Below are positions 1-10,849 of a stretch of 64,000 bases of DNA, in pieces. Where the stretch lies: contig NC_081180.1 in the NCBI RefSeq assembly GCF_029867415.1, positions 150,217,068-150,281,067 of the forward strand, in the 5' to 3' direction. The notes below the pieces were generated by a model. The model was not told where the DNA came from and ran no database searches. It was given only the letters and a program-made list of their open reading frames with translations. This DNA comes from Vicia villosa. Its lineage: Eukaryota; Streptophyta; Magnoliopsida; Fabales; Fabaceae. Within the stretch, counting starts at the first letter, position 1. Each line of letters opens with the position of its first letter. Position numbers and translations under genes: made by a program.

Positions 1-760
1 GAAAATTCGCAAGTCATATTTGGAAGGTGATATGAGCTAAGTTCCCGAGTTTTTCCGACCGTTTCGACGATATCTACAACTTTCGTGTTCGGCTCGGAAG
101 CCAATTCTTTGAGGAAGGTCGCCAGATTTGCAAATTACTTGAGGTTTCGTAGTGAAAAAACAGTGCTGAATGTAGGGTTTCGGATCTCAGAAAATTCATA
201 TCTCACAATCCGCTCGTTGGATTCGCTCGAAAATTTAACTGGAGCTCCATACCAGCATTACTAAAATTTCATATGTTCGGACCGAAGGCCAATTATGCAC
301 GGAAAATTCCCAGAATTTTAAGGATCGTCGCGTTGTTTCGGTAAAAAGTGTGTTTTCGAGTATGTCGGGCCCAGTTTGAAAATTCATAACTTCTTCGATT
401 TTTATCGTATGAAGTCCGTTCCGGCGACATTTTCTCGGAAATTTCGTTAGCTTTGATTCTTCGTCAAACATGCTTGTTCAGATTTCGAGCCAAAGATAGA
501 GTTTTATCGAGTTCTTTGAGCGGTACTCACAAAATTCTGCACAGTCGTACCAGATGAATCGGCGTTTCTCGTCATTCAAACGGTCGTATTTTCTTCATCG
601 CTTATCGGATTGAGGCGATTCTCGCGGCGACAAGTTAAGAATTTAGTCATCTTCACAATGGCATCGGTTTCGTTCCGAATTTCAGAGCCAAACCGAGTTT
701 CCATAAAAACGAGCCAAAATAAGACGCACCGAGGGCAATTTGGACATTTCGCGTTGACAA

Positions 761-768
761 TATATAAA
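761..768 (+). promoter_or_regulatory. TATA box of the Tat LTR
   Basis: The sequence tatataaa sits in the U3 of the LTR. It is followed by a CT- and A-rich leader (790-920) typical of a plant Pol II start region. It sets the element on the plus strand. Confidence 0.6.
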
Positions 769-1926
769 CATTTTGCTCTTCACAAAGAAAGGGGGAACTC
801 TCATAACTTCACTTCACCCAAAAGATCAAAAACACTTTCTCTCAATTCTCTCTCAATTTTCTTGAATCAAAACCACAAAAACTCACAAAACCTTCATCAA
901 TCTTCATCAATTCAAAATCAAATCTCAAGAACAAATGAAGATCAAAGCAAGAATCAAGAGTCTCTTTCCTTGTTGATCATCAAAATCGCACCTCTCTCCC
1001 TCTCCAAAGACCTTGCGCCCCACTCTCTTCTTCTCCTCCCTTGGATTTCGTTCGTGTTCGCGTCGCGTTCGCGTTCGTGTTCATCCGATCTCATTCTCTT
1101 CGTTAGATCCGGTAAATTCACTACAAACCTTGCTAGAACATAGGTTTTGTTGCTTAATTCGACATTGATCATGATTATTTTTGACTGTGGATGATAGATC
1201 TATGATAATTGATGATGATAATTACTTGTTGATTGAGTGATTTGTGTTGATCTCGATTACTTGATTGAATTCGAGATTTACCGGTGAATTGTTGTTGATG
1301 ATACATACATGTTGCTCATGATACAAGAAATTGCATGCTAAGTGTTCGATCATTTGAATGTTTGAGGCATTTGTGCTTAATTTTGAGTTTTTTTTGCATA
1401 ATAAGTGTTTGTTGAAATGCTTAATTGATATCTTTGAGTGAGAATTCACGGAGCCTTGTGGTTATTGAGCCTTAATTGTTGTTATTTGTTGATAATGATC
1501 AAATCAGGAATCGGTTGAAATCTCTCTTTATCACTTGCACCATACTTGTTCATGTCTTGTAGCATGTCGCATGTCGACTCGTTGCTTTTGTTTACATTTG
1601 CCAAAGCATGAAATGTTTGTTAACAAGGTGTTTAAATTGTGCACTCATTCATATGTGAAATCATGGTTAATCGTGAATGCTTGATCTTGCTTTCGATGCT
1701 CATACTTGCTAATTCATGCTCTTGGTGCGACACCGACGCGTCAATTGTTTGTGTATCATTTGATGTTAATTTTCATGCATGAGTTGGATCTCATTCGTTG
1801 CACAAAGTGAAGAATTTTGGCACTTAATTGCATGTTTTATCATTGCTCGCATGGCGGTCGTTGGTGGTGGTTTGTATTTCGATTGCTCGGGCGAGAATTT
1901 GGGTTTTTTGCTATTTTTGCCTGTTT

Positions 1927-2196
1927 AGGTCGACCTATAGCCCTAGTAGGTCGACCTATTGCCTTCATGTGACCCTCGGGTATGCGCACGCTGACCCAGT
2001 AGGTCGACGCAAGCCCTGTTCAGGTCGACGCATGCTTTCTGCTGGTCGACGCATTGTTTCTTGTAGGTCGACGCATGCTTTCTGCAGGTCGACCTATAGC
2101 CTTCTTGCCCATCTCGGGTATGCGCACGCCGACCCAGTAGGTCGACGCATTGCCCTATTCAGGTCGACGCATGCTGTCAGCAGGTCGACGCATAAC
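1927..2196 (+). repeat. Array of ten GGTCGAC palindromic motifs in the LTR leader
   Basis: Ten copies of ggtcgac occur in 270 bases. Each is followed by either cta or gca, giving units such as aggtcgaccta and aggtcgacgca separated by about 10 to 40 bases. A higher-order unit of roughly 137 bases, beginning near ctcgggtatgcgcacg (about 1976 and 2113), is present twice. Some copies are the perfect palindrome aggtcgacct. The array lies downstream of the TATA box, so it would be transcribed. Confidence 0.8.
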
Positions 2197-3698
2197 TGTG
2201 TTTTTTGCTTGTTAACTTCAATCTTTCATATCTTTTGACTCGTAACTCCGATTTGCACGTTCTTTATATCGTTGGAAAGCTTGTGAAATGTGCTATCTCA
2301 TGAAATGATTGATATTGATTGATTTTAGTTTATTCATGTGTGTTTTCCCTTTGACATTTGTTTTCCATTTCGTGTTTGTGTTAATCGTTCATTTTCTCTT
2401 AGCTTATAATGCAATAACGCAATTCCGATTGCGATGTTTGTTATCTCTAACTTGTGTGCTAGTGTGCAAGGCTTTTGGATAGTCACCGATCGATGCTTAC
2501 TCTATGAGTGTTCCGCTTTACTTGTGGGACACGATTTTCATTCATTCTCTTTGCGTTCTCATCCTGGAGACACACCCCTATTACTTTATATCTGCTTGCT
2601 TGGTTTGCTTGTTCCTCTTGCAGGTGTATTGTGATTATGCTCGACGCGCATGTCGACCTTTGTGTGCTTTCATGGCTAATCGGTGTGCTGACTATTTTCT
2701 TTTGCTTTGCTAGCTCGCTCGCGGGATCCTAGTTTCATTGCTCTCTTCGCTATAGTTTATGGATCATCATCTGTTTGGTATTGATCCCGTTTCATTTTAT
2801 TTTTCTCGCACTTTACCGCTTTCTCGCATCATCCTATAACATGAGAAGTAGGACCTAAGCATGCATTCGGCCAAGACCTCGAAAGAGGCTCTGTTTTTGT
2901 TGGTGTGTTTACATTTGTGCTTTGCGGCAGGGAGTCACGGTGTAATAAGTCCTATACGGCACTCCGTTAAGTCCTCATGGAAGGCATGCGGAAAGGGTTA
3001 GCAATCAACCCCCGCCTAGTCTCATCGAGTCCGTTTGGTATGCGCACGCTACACGTTGCTCGCTTCTGAACCTGCACAAGATCTTGTTATCGAGTATGTC
3101 AGGAAAAGGGTTCATGTAACCGGACCCCCGCCTTTCTTATAGCTCGTGTCGCTCGACGTTGATGCTCGGTGTACGCGCGCACCGTTTTCCTTTACGATCC
3201 GTGACGGCCTGGTTGCTGAGAGGGAATCGCTCCTCTTGTCTATGGCCCGATCATTTTCGCGAGGTCTAATGCTTGGTTGACTTGGGTTGAGCTGCTCCCC
3301 TTGGCTATGGCGGGACCGCCTTTTCTACCATTCAGTCAGTACCGTTGGTTTTGTTTACTTTACGAGCGGAGCTCGTTTGTGTGATATTATTGTTTGCTTC
3401 CCCTTTTTTCCTATAGGTTGTTAGCTTAGCTTAGACTGGTACCCTTTGTATGCTAACATTAGGTAGCAAGCTTTCCCCCCTTAGCTTAGGTTTTCCTCAT
3501 GCATTCTTTAAAACACAAACCACAGTCTTTGATTTTCTTTTCTTAAGAGCTTGTTATTTCCGCTCCATTCCCAAGCATAAGCCTCCAAAGGTCGAGCAGC
3601 GGAGTGTGAATGTAACTCGTTCACCTAAAAAACACAAAACAAACAGAAACTAGTTAGCCGAGCTACGGTAGCTCTGATTCTGCAAAACAGATACGTAG

Positions 3699-3864
3699 GC
3701 AGCGGGGTAGGGCCCGTGCGAGCACAATCCTTTCTTTTCCCTACATTCTGCATTCATTTTAGTCCAGATTAGCGTAGTTTGCTTACACACCCATAGGTTG
3801 AGACATAAGCGTGGATACCATCGAGTACGATGGGCGCGAGGGGTGCTAACACCTTCCCCTCGCG
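3699..3864 (+). other. Predicted structured RNA module: three hairpins near the LTR 3' end
   Basis: Hairpin III (3699-3719) pairs gcagcggg with cccgtgc, with one bulged base. Hairpin I (3818-3833) has a perfect 6-bp stem, ccatcg with cgatgg, closed by an agta loop. Hairpin II (3835-3864) has a perfect 9-bp stem, cgcgagggg with cccctcgcg, closed by tgctaacacctt. The same layout with different stem sequences occurs in the Ogre LTRs (28537-28584, 11045-11092) and the gag-only element (47222-47270). A worn version lies at 59172-59220. Confidence 0.6.
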
Positions 3865-3992
3865 TAACCGACTCCCTTACCCTTTTTCTCTGGTCGTGAG
3901 ACCGTTGTTTTGTTTTGTGGTTTGCTGGCATTCCCTTCCTTTTCAGGATAAATATGTTAGTGGCGACTCTGTTAATTTTCGCGGTAGCGACA

Positions 3993-5681
3993 CCATGTTG
4001 ACATTATGTTCAACCTTCAGTGCATCTAAGCCTGCCTGTACCATAAGTTTTACAAATTCAAAACGAATGCCAACAGAAAGTTCAGGAGAATTGGTTTTGA
4101 ATCTGGTGGTTGAAGAGTCTGGGTTAAGAATGAAATAGGGTTCAGGTTCTCTTGAGAACAAAGCACAGGTGAAAGAAGAGGATAGGGAGGATGAAGAATT
4201 GGCTGTGGAGGTGGTTGAGGGATCAATTAAAGGTGAGATTGCAGAAGGAATGGATGTGGTTGAGAATAAATTTTCAGAGGGGATTTGAGGAAAAACAACA
4301 TTTAAAGGTTGGGGGTCAAGAGTTGGTAGTGAATGGAGTCTTTTAGAGGTGGTGGAAGAGGATGGAAGATCAGAAGAAGGTGGTCTTTTCTGAGGGGAAG
4401 GGTCAGAGGTAGACTGTAAACTAGAAGTGTCTACATTATTAATTTCCTCAATGAGCTTCTGAAGCTGTTCAGAAGTTCTGGGTATTTTCAGGGATTCTGT
4501 TGATATTTGTTCAGAATTAGTATTATTAGGTACAGAACCAGAGATAGCAATACCAGAAGACTTCTTCTGCTTCTTTGCTTTCTTAGCATCAGGTCCTTCT
4601 CCTGTGACCTTTCTTTTCAGCTTCTTATCTTTCTTCTTCTTATCCTTCTTCCTTAACTCATCCAGAGATGGAAGAGTTCTTCCACGAATCCAAGCAGGAT
4701 CAACAGTAGATTGTGCTTTAACACAAGATTTCAGATAGCGTTTAACAGATTTTTCTAGCTCCTCTTGAACATATGAGAGAAACTCACAAGAGGAGTTCTT
4801 CTAGTCAGAAAATCTGGAAACCTTTTTGGAGGAGTGGTCACCTTTTCAATCAACTGCATCCTTCTTAGAGACTGAGCAGTTAGAATACTCCCACGAATAG
4901 CAGTCAGATTCTGAGAAGAGCCAGCAGCTCTCAGAGTATCTATCAAACCACTCTCAGTCAGAATATTTGATATCATTCTTCCAAAAGGAATAGTATTCTT
5001 CTTAAGCTTGGGATTCTTCAGACGTTCTTCTTCCCTTGATTCTTCAACATTTGTCTTCAGATGTTGAAACAGAATATGTGGTAGATTGACTCTCATGCCT
5101 TTTCCAATGCAGAACAAGACATACTTCTGATCTTGATTGACGTAGGTAGCAGAGTTTGTTGGTTTTCTGTGATAGATAGATCCTAGAATGATCTTTGCCC
5201 ATACTCTGTAGGAAGGCTTCAAGTCAGTAGTGTAGGGAGAGGCAATTCCAAAAGTAAACAACTCTGGGTCAACTTTTTCCCAATCAGTTCTGCCTGGTAG
5301 AGCTTCAGTAATTCCACCTATACCATCCAGATTGTACATTTTCCTTATCAGCTTCTCAGTCACAACAACTTCATGCCCTAACACGAAGGAAATGATAGCA
5401 GTTGAAGTAATAGTGGCATGTGTCCAGAATTCCTTAACCAAAGTAGGGTAAACTGATCCAATCAACCGTTCAAAGAAGTTTGTCCATCCTTGTACTAGCA
5501 TTCCAGTTTTGATTTTAAAATCATGAGCCATAAGATTTTCAAAATCCACCATAGTTTCATAGAGAACCTCTAGTTCGTCATAAGGAATCAAACAAGTCTT
5601 CAAAGGAGTGTTTGCGGATTTCTTTTGTTGAACTTGGTTTGAAGATGAGACCTTGCGTTGAACATTTGACGAAGAAGCCAT
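3993..5681 (-). pseudogene. Envelope-like ORF of the SIRE element, frameshifted and truncated
   Basis: The ATG at 5681 opens a 308-codon frame ending at 4755. The central part (about residues 30-180) resembles the plant-transposon domain found in SIRE and Athila envelope-like ORFs, with blocks such as FFERLIGSVYP and EFWTHATITST. Near 4790 a frame change occurs. The other frame continues as protein-like sequence, very Lys-rich around 4580-4680 and Ser/Thr/Pro-rich at 4150-4450, down to 3993. There it is cut by the Tat LTR. The basic tract could be a nuclear localisation signal. No convincing signal peptide or transmembrane helix is visible in the 308-codon part, so true envelope function is doubtful. 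The function of this family is not established. Confidence 0.75.
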
Positions 5682-6179
5682 TGATTCAAACTAAGATTAC
5701 TAGGTTTTGTAACTAGGGTTTATGAAAAGAGAGAGAGAGAAGGAGACGAAAAAGCACAGATAAAGAACAATGAGGATGAATGGAAAGAGATGAAATGATA
5801 TAGAGATGTGTTTATATAGACGCAGATTTGAAATGATATGCAATATGATTCTGGATGAAAGAGATTACAGAGTTTGAATCAATTAGAATTTAATGTTGAG
5901 TGACGTTAGGGTAAAACATGATATTTGAAATGATTTGCACAGTTACCTAGGGCGGCGTCTCATCAACTGCACGCATGTCTGTCCCTTTAGAGTGAACACG
6001 TGTTCATCTTCTAGAATAGCTGATGACAGCTGTTTTGCTTTAAAAGAGATTCTGAATCAACTTAGACATATGAAACGTTAGCAATAACAGAATCGGAATA
6101 TCTAACTGATCAACATTTTCAGAACATCTGATAAGAAAATAAATAATCATTTCAAATCTAATCCATATATCAGAACTTC
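5682..6179 (-). promoter_or_regulatory. Spacer between SIRE pol and envelope-like ORF, with its own TATA box
   Basis: About 500 bases separate the pol stop from the envelope-like ATG. On the minus strand a TATATAAA box (plus 5811-5818) lies 130 bases upstream of that ATG. Between them is a CT-rich leader with a run of CT dinucleotides and an AAACCCTAG motif, the usual look of a plant gene promoter and 5' UTR. This suggests the ORF can be, or once was, transcribed independently of the LTR. The rest of the spacer shows nothing recognisable. Confidence 0.5.
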
Positions 6180-7106
6180 TCATCCTTTCACTCTAGGGCA
6201 TAAATCCAAACTGATATTTTTCTTCAGAATGAATTTAAACCTATCTTCAGCATGGGGTTTTGTAAATATATCAGCCCATTGATGGTATGCATCAACAAAG
6301 TTTAAAGATAGAACACCCTTCTGAATATAGTCCCTAATGAAATGATGTTTAATCTCAATATGTTTAGCTTTGGAAAGGGGAATTGGATTTTTAGATAAAC
6401 AAATAGCAGAAGTATTATCACAGAAGATAGAAATGTTACTCTCATATATCTTATAATCTTCTAGCTAACTCTTCATCCAGAGCATCTGTGTACTACATCC
6501 AGCAGCAACAATATATTTTGCTTCTGTTGTAGAGAGGGCAATTGTAGCCTGCTTCTTGCTGTACCAGGAGATCAGATGACTTCCCAGAAATTGACAACTT
6601 CCAGAAGTACTTTTCCTTTCAACTCTATCTCCAGCGTAATCAGCATCATAATATCCTACTAAGTTGTATTCTTTAGATCTTTTGTAGACTAAACCAACAT
6701 TAGTAGTACCTTTCAGATACCTCAGAATTCTCTTAACAGCAGTTAAGTGAGATTCTCTAGGATCTGATTGGAATCTAGCACACAGACAAACACTGAATAA
6801 AATATCAGGTCTAGAAGCAGTAAGATATACAAGAGATCCAATCATACCTCTGTAGAGCTTCTGATCTACCTTCTTACTTACCTCATCCTTACCTAAAACA
6901 CACGTTGGATGCATAGGAGTCTTTGCTTCTTTGCTTTCTGAAAGATTAAATTTCTTCGGAAGTTCTTTCACATACTTGGTCAGATGAACATAAGTTCCTT
7001 CAGAAGTTTGATTTATCTGGATCCCAAGGAAATACTTGAGTTCTCCCATCATGCTCATTTCAAACTCAGCCTGCATAGACTTAACAAACTCATTTCCAAG
7101 TGTAAC
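6180..7106 (-). pseudogene. SIRE copia pol, 3' part: end of reverse transcriptase and RNase H
   Basis: The minus-strand frame from 7106 encodes the RT tail (GELKYFLGIQI), the connection region (YRGMIGSLVYLTASRPDI) and RNase H (DADYAGDRVERKSTSGSC, then ALSTTEAKY). An in-frame TAG follows LWMKS at 6465. The same frame then continues with the conserved RNase H tail, including FCDNTSAICLSKNPI and ADIFTKP, to a natural stop at 6180-6182. The upstream half of RT resumes at 36426 beyond the Athila insertion. The internal stop looks like a Gln-to-stop change. Confidence 0.9.
7102..7106. repeat. Target-site duplication of the Athila element (partner at 36421-36425)
   Basis: gtaac at 7102-7106 and gtagc at 36421-36425 flank the TGATCGG...CCGATCA element. 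They differ at one base, as expected for an older insertion. Both flanks are reverse-transcriptase coding sequence of the SIRE element. Confidence 0.8.
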
Positions 7107-7374
7107 TGATCGGTCACCATTTCTATTAAGTTTTGTCTTTCATCCGGCACAAATTTATCATCTCGGTAACACATTCGGTTGTTTTATTGCTTTTTAAGTT
7201 AAGTTTATCATATTTACTAATTTATAGTATTGCATTGCAGTTGGTTTAAAGTTTATGTCAAAAGATCTTCTTTATGCCTTTGTTTGGTAGTGTTAGTGTT
7301 TTTGGCAAGGAAAATAGGAACTTGTGGCACACACGAGTGGATGAAAAGAAGCCGGGAAAGCTGATTTCAGAGGT

Positions 7375-7577
7375 CAACACGGGCACCCGTGTGTAGCAAC
7401 ACGGCCCGTGTTGAAATGTGGCTAGAAACGCAAGTTTGAACCAAAAACTGAGGATTTACACGAGAACCCGTGTTCTCAGACACGGCCCGTGTGAGAAAGT
7501 GCCTGGAAGTTTGTCTTTTGAGCCAAGGAACAGAAGATCAACACGGGCACCCGTGTGCAGCAACACGGCCCGTGTTG
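7375..7577 (+). repeat. Three palindromic hairpin units in the Athila U3
   Basis: Units start near 7375, 7455 and 7538, about 82 bases apart. Each pairs acacgggcacccgtgt-like sequence (hairpin with a two-base loop) with caacacggcccgtgttg (8-bp arms around one base). They lie 100 to 300 bases upstream of the TATA box, where transcription factors would bind. The same array is at 35270-35472 in the 3' LTR. Confidence 0.8.
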
Positions 7578-7676
7578 ATGAGCGCGTGCTGAATTTTTGT
7601 TTCTATGTTTCCTCACTCAAATGGGATCATTAAGGGTATTCTTGACATTTGGTTTCAACCTGAATGGAAGGTTGAT

Positions 7677-7684
7677 TATAAAAA
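7677..7684 (+). promoter_or_regulatory. TATA box of Athila 5' LTR (also 35572-35579)
   Basis: tataaaaa lies mid-LTR after the palindrome array and is followed by a purine-rich leader. It is conserved in the 3' LTR at 35572-35579. Confidence 0.6.
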
Positions 7685-8531
7685 TAACTTTAGGGCAAGA
7701 GAGAAGGGACTTTTGACAGATTAGAGAAAAGAATACAATAGAAGATTGGAGAAAGCAAGGGTTAAGGAGAGAAGAAGGTCTTCGTGATTGGAAGCAATTG
7801 AAGATTCAATCTCCTCCAATTTCTTGTAATGTCTTTATTCATTATTATGTTTTCTTTGACTACTATGAGTAGCTAAACCCCCCAATGCTAGGGGGTGGCT
7901 CTGATTTCCCTTTGTAATGACTCTGAGTTTGCAATTGCGATAACTATCATGTTTTCAATTATTAATTTCTTCTCTTGATGTTTTTAAAGCTTTTCCTTTC
8001 GGACAAATTGGAATTGATCTATGATTATCATTTAGGCGGACCACCAATGATAATGCTTTCATGAGAATATGCTATAATAGATATTACCTAGGACTAGGAA
8101 TATCTTATAGCAACCGGATATTCTTGATAACTAATTGCTTGATTTCATTGTAAATCTCTAAGGACTTAGGGTTTAGGATGAAGGATCAAAGGTTTTTTCA
8201 CTAAGGACTTAGGATCAAACAACCTTAAGAACCGGTAATTGATTATTGAAAATAAGTGTTGCAATAGAGATTTCAGAGTTGTTACATTGTCAATCATCCA
8301 CTATCCCTAGCATTTTACTCATATTTGTTAAAAAGTCAATTTCATTTACTACTTATTTTACTTTTCGCTAAGTGACAAACGCCAAACAAAACCCAATTGA
8401 AGATTTTGTTTAATTGAACCTTGAATTGAACTCATTATTCCTGCGCAGTCCCTGAGATCGATATTCGGGGAATTTTCCCTATTATTACAAAAGGCAAAAT
8501 AGTACACTTGCTATTTTACCGATCAAGTTTT

Positions 8532-8549
8532 TGGCGCCGTTGTCGGGGA
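8532..8549 (+). other. Athila primer-binding site
   Basis: tggcgccgttgtcgggga starts six bases after the LTR end. It matches the 3' end of plant tRNA-Asp, the usual primer of Athila elements, with one likely change. Confidence 0.85.
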
Positions 8550-8663
8550 CTGCCATAATATTGAGTTTAAGTTGAGTTCAATTAGAATTTTGTTGCTCTG
8601 CGACTAAAATTTTATTTTCTGCACTTTTAATTTTTTTAATTCTAATATTTGTCTAATCTGTGT

Positions 8664-10849
8664 ATGCGAGGTAAGGCCTCAGCTGAATTTCTTTTTGACG
8701 CAGAAATTGAAAGAACCTTGCACGCAAGGCGTAGACAAGCTCGTCAAGAGAAACTGGAATCTGAAGAAGAAGTTGTGACAGTTCATTCAGATTCTGAAAG
8801 TGAATAGGAAGTTATGGGCGAGAATCCACCTCCACCTGAGAGACTTCTCGGAGACTATGGTGCTACGAACACACCGGGTGGTAGACTAACAATTGTCAAC
8901 CAACCGGTAAATGTGGCAAATTTTCAATTGCATCCGAGCACAATAAATCAGCTGGAAAGAAAACCTTTCACCAGGAAGGTTAATGAAGATGCAAACAAGC
9001 ACCTGCAGAGATTTCTTACCATGAGTACGACTTTAAAAATTGAAGGGCATACCGAAGAGGCAAAGAAGCTGAGAATGTTCCCGTTCACCTTGGCCGAAGA
9101 AGCTGAAGAATGGTTCTATTCTCTTCCAGCAGGCAGTATCACGTCATGGGAAGAGATGGAGAAGGCTTTCTTGAATGAGTATTTTCCCGCCTCGGTCTTT
9201 ATAAGGAAGAGGTATGATATTTTGAATTTCAAGCAACAGGAGGGTGAACTCTTAGGAGATGCTTATAAAAGATTCAAAAGGACCCTAGTGGCATGTCCCA
9301 CTCACAACATGGACAAAACTGACCAAATGCAGATATTTGTGAATGGGCTCAAAATGAAAACAAAGCAGTTGATCGATACAGCAGCTGGAGGCTCAACAAA
9401 TTTCACAACAGCCTCCGGAATTATCAAGATCATTGAAGCGATAGCTGCAAATGAGCATTTGGAGTTGTATGATAGGTGTACCAATAAACCTGAAAGAGTT
9501 ATTGATCTGAAGTTGGAAACCTCAAAAATTCTGGTTGAAGATGCTATAGCTATAGAGGTAGAAAAGAGATTAAAGGCTATGAATATAGGTACTCAACAGG
9601 TTGCTCAAGTCCAACAAGCTCGACCTGTAATTTGTGAAATTTGCCAAGGTCCTCACCAAACTGTATACTGTGTTTCTACTCCCAAGCAGATTGAAGAAAT
9701 CAAATTCCTGAGGCAAAATAATCCGTATTCTAACACCTACAATCCAGGGTGGAAGAATCATCCAAATTTTGCTTGGAAAGATAACCAACAACAAGGCCCT
9801 CATAAGGCGGAATGGGAAGTGGCTATCGAGAGATTGGCTGGACAATGTCTTCAGTTTCAAGAAGAAACCAGAAACAACCACAAGAACACTACAGCTTCGA
9901 TCAAAAATCTAGAAGTTCAAGTGGGTCAAATAGCACAGCATCTCACTCTACAGACACAAGGTGCTTTTGCGAGCGCAACTGTGAAAAATCCAAAAGACCA
10001 AGAGAAGATTAATGTTGTTACTACAAGAAGTAAGAAAGTGGCTGAATCGGAAAAAGAAAAAGAGGAAATAGATGACCCCATGGTAATAGAGGTGGATTTG
10101 GATATAAGAGAAAATCCAAAAGAGCCAGAAGTTGTGATACCACCGGTTAAACCAGTTGAAGAAAAAAATAAGAAAAAGGCTGAACCGGCGATCAAACTAC
10201 CTTTCCTTTCCAGAGTGACAAAGAAGAATTCAAAAGAGAAAGACTTTGAGAAGTTCACTAAATTGTTCAAAAAGCTAGAGCTAAATCTACCATTCTTTGA
10301 AGCACTTGAGCACATGCCCTTGTATAAGAAATTTATGAAGGAGGTGTTGGCGAAAAAGAGATCACTGGGAGGAGAATCAAAAACTGAAACTGAGAAGTGT
10401 GGAATAGTCTCATCAGCAAGAAAGATCCCAATAAAGAGGAAAGATCCTGGAGCGGTGGCGATACCATGCACTATCAAGAATATAACATTTAAAAAGGTAC
10501 TCCTCGATTCTGGTTCTAGTGTGAGTTTAATGCCGTTGTCCATTTTCAAAAAGCTTGAATTGGAAAAGATTAGTGAAAGTAAGACACAATTAAGGTTCGC
10601 CGAGCACACCGTTCAGAAATCATATGGGGTAGCTGAATATGTACTAGTGGAAGTGGATAAGTTTGTATTCCCTGTTGAATTCCACATCATGGACATTCCG
10701 GAAGACGAAGAAACTCCTATCCTTCTTGGGAGACCATTTTTGTCGACAGGCCGCTGCAACCTCAACATTGAAAAAGGGACACTAACACTGAGATATTTTG
10801 ATGAAGAAGTAACCTTGAAGATGTTAGGAGTTAAGAAACATAAGGCGGT
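8664..10849 (+). pseudogene. Athila gag-protease, first part (split by Ogre)
   Basis: The frame opens at an ATG at 8664, has a TAG at 8805-8807, and continues in frame from the ATG at 8814 to the Ogre insertion at 10850. From 8814 the gag core includes EEAEEWFYSLPAGSI and FPASVFIRKRYDI. A zinc knuckle CEICQGPHQTVYC starts at residue 274, and NPYSNTYNPGWKNHPNF is an Athila hallmark. The aspartic protease has the catalytic LDSGSS at residue 565 and ILLGRPFL near 636. After the insertion the frame continues at 33325 in the same phase. The 47 codons before the TAG look protein-like (acidic, Arg-rich). The family start is therefore probably 8664, and the TAG makes the copy defective unless translation begins at 8814. 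Acidic and Lys-rich tracts lie between gag and protease. Confidence 0.88.
10845..10849. repeat. Target-site duplication of the Ogre (partner at 33320-33324)
   Basis: gcggt occurs immediately left of the tgtcgcg end and immediately right of the tatgaca end. The five bases match exactly. The duplicated bases lie inside the Athila protease frame. Confidence 0.95.

Larger units (their letters stand above)
1..3992 (+). mobile_element. Terminal LTR (left end outside window) of a Tat-lineage Ty3 retrotransposon
   Basis: This stretch has no protein-coding content and reads as the U3-R-U5 of a very long LTR. A TATA box lies at 761-768, and about 3.2 kb of R/U5 follows. The 3' part carries the block seen in the other Tat LTRs here: a tacgtaggc segment near 3693, then two hairpins at 3818-3864. 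The LTR ends in gcgaca at 3992. The next base begins coding sequence of a SIRE envelope-like ORF with no primer-binding site, so this is a 3' LTR or a solo LTR inserted into that ORF. The start lies beyond base 1, so length and TSD cannot be checked. Long open frames such as 610-1143 are low-complexity leader sequence, not genes. Confidence 0.75.
7107..8525 (+). repeat. Athila 5' LTR
   Basis: It begins tgatcgg and ends ccgatca, with a TATA box at 7677-7684. Upstream of the TATA box lie three palindromic units (7375-7577). Downstream, 7874-7893 can form a hairpin with acccccc pairing ggggggt-type sequence. The 3' copy is 34991-36420. Short open frames inside are not genes. Confidence 0.92.

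Noticed and set aside
610..1143. 177-codon open frame in the first LTR
   Set aside because: Ser/Asn/Leu-rich translation of a CT- and A-rich leader right after a TATA box; no domain, and it fits LTR R/U5.
5682..6179. A separate host gene between SIRE pol and envelope-like ORF
   Set aside because: No coding potential on either strand; only a TATA-type promoter and leader are visible.
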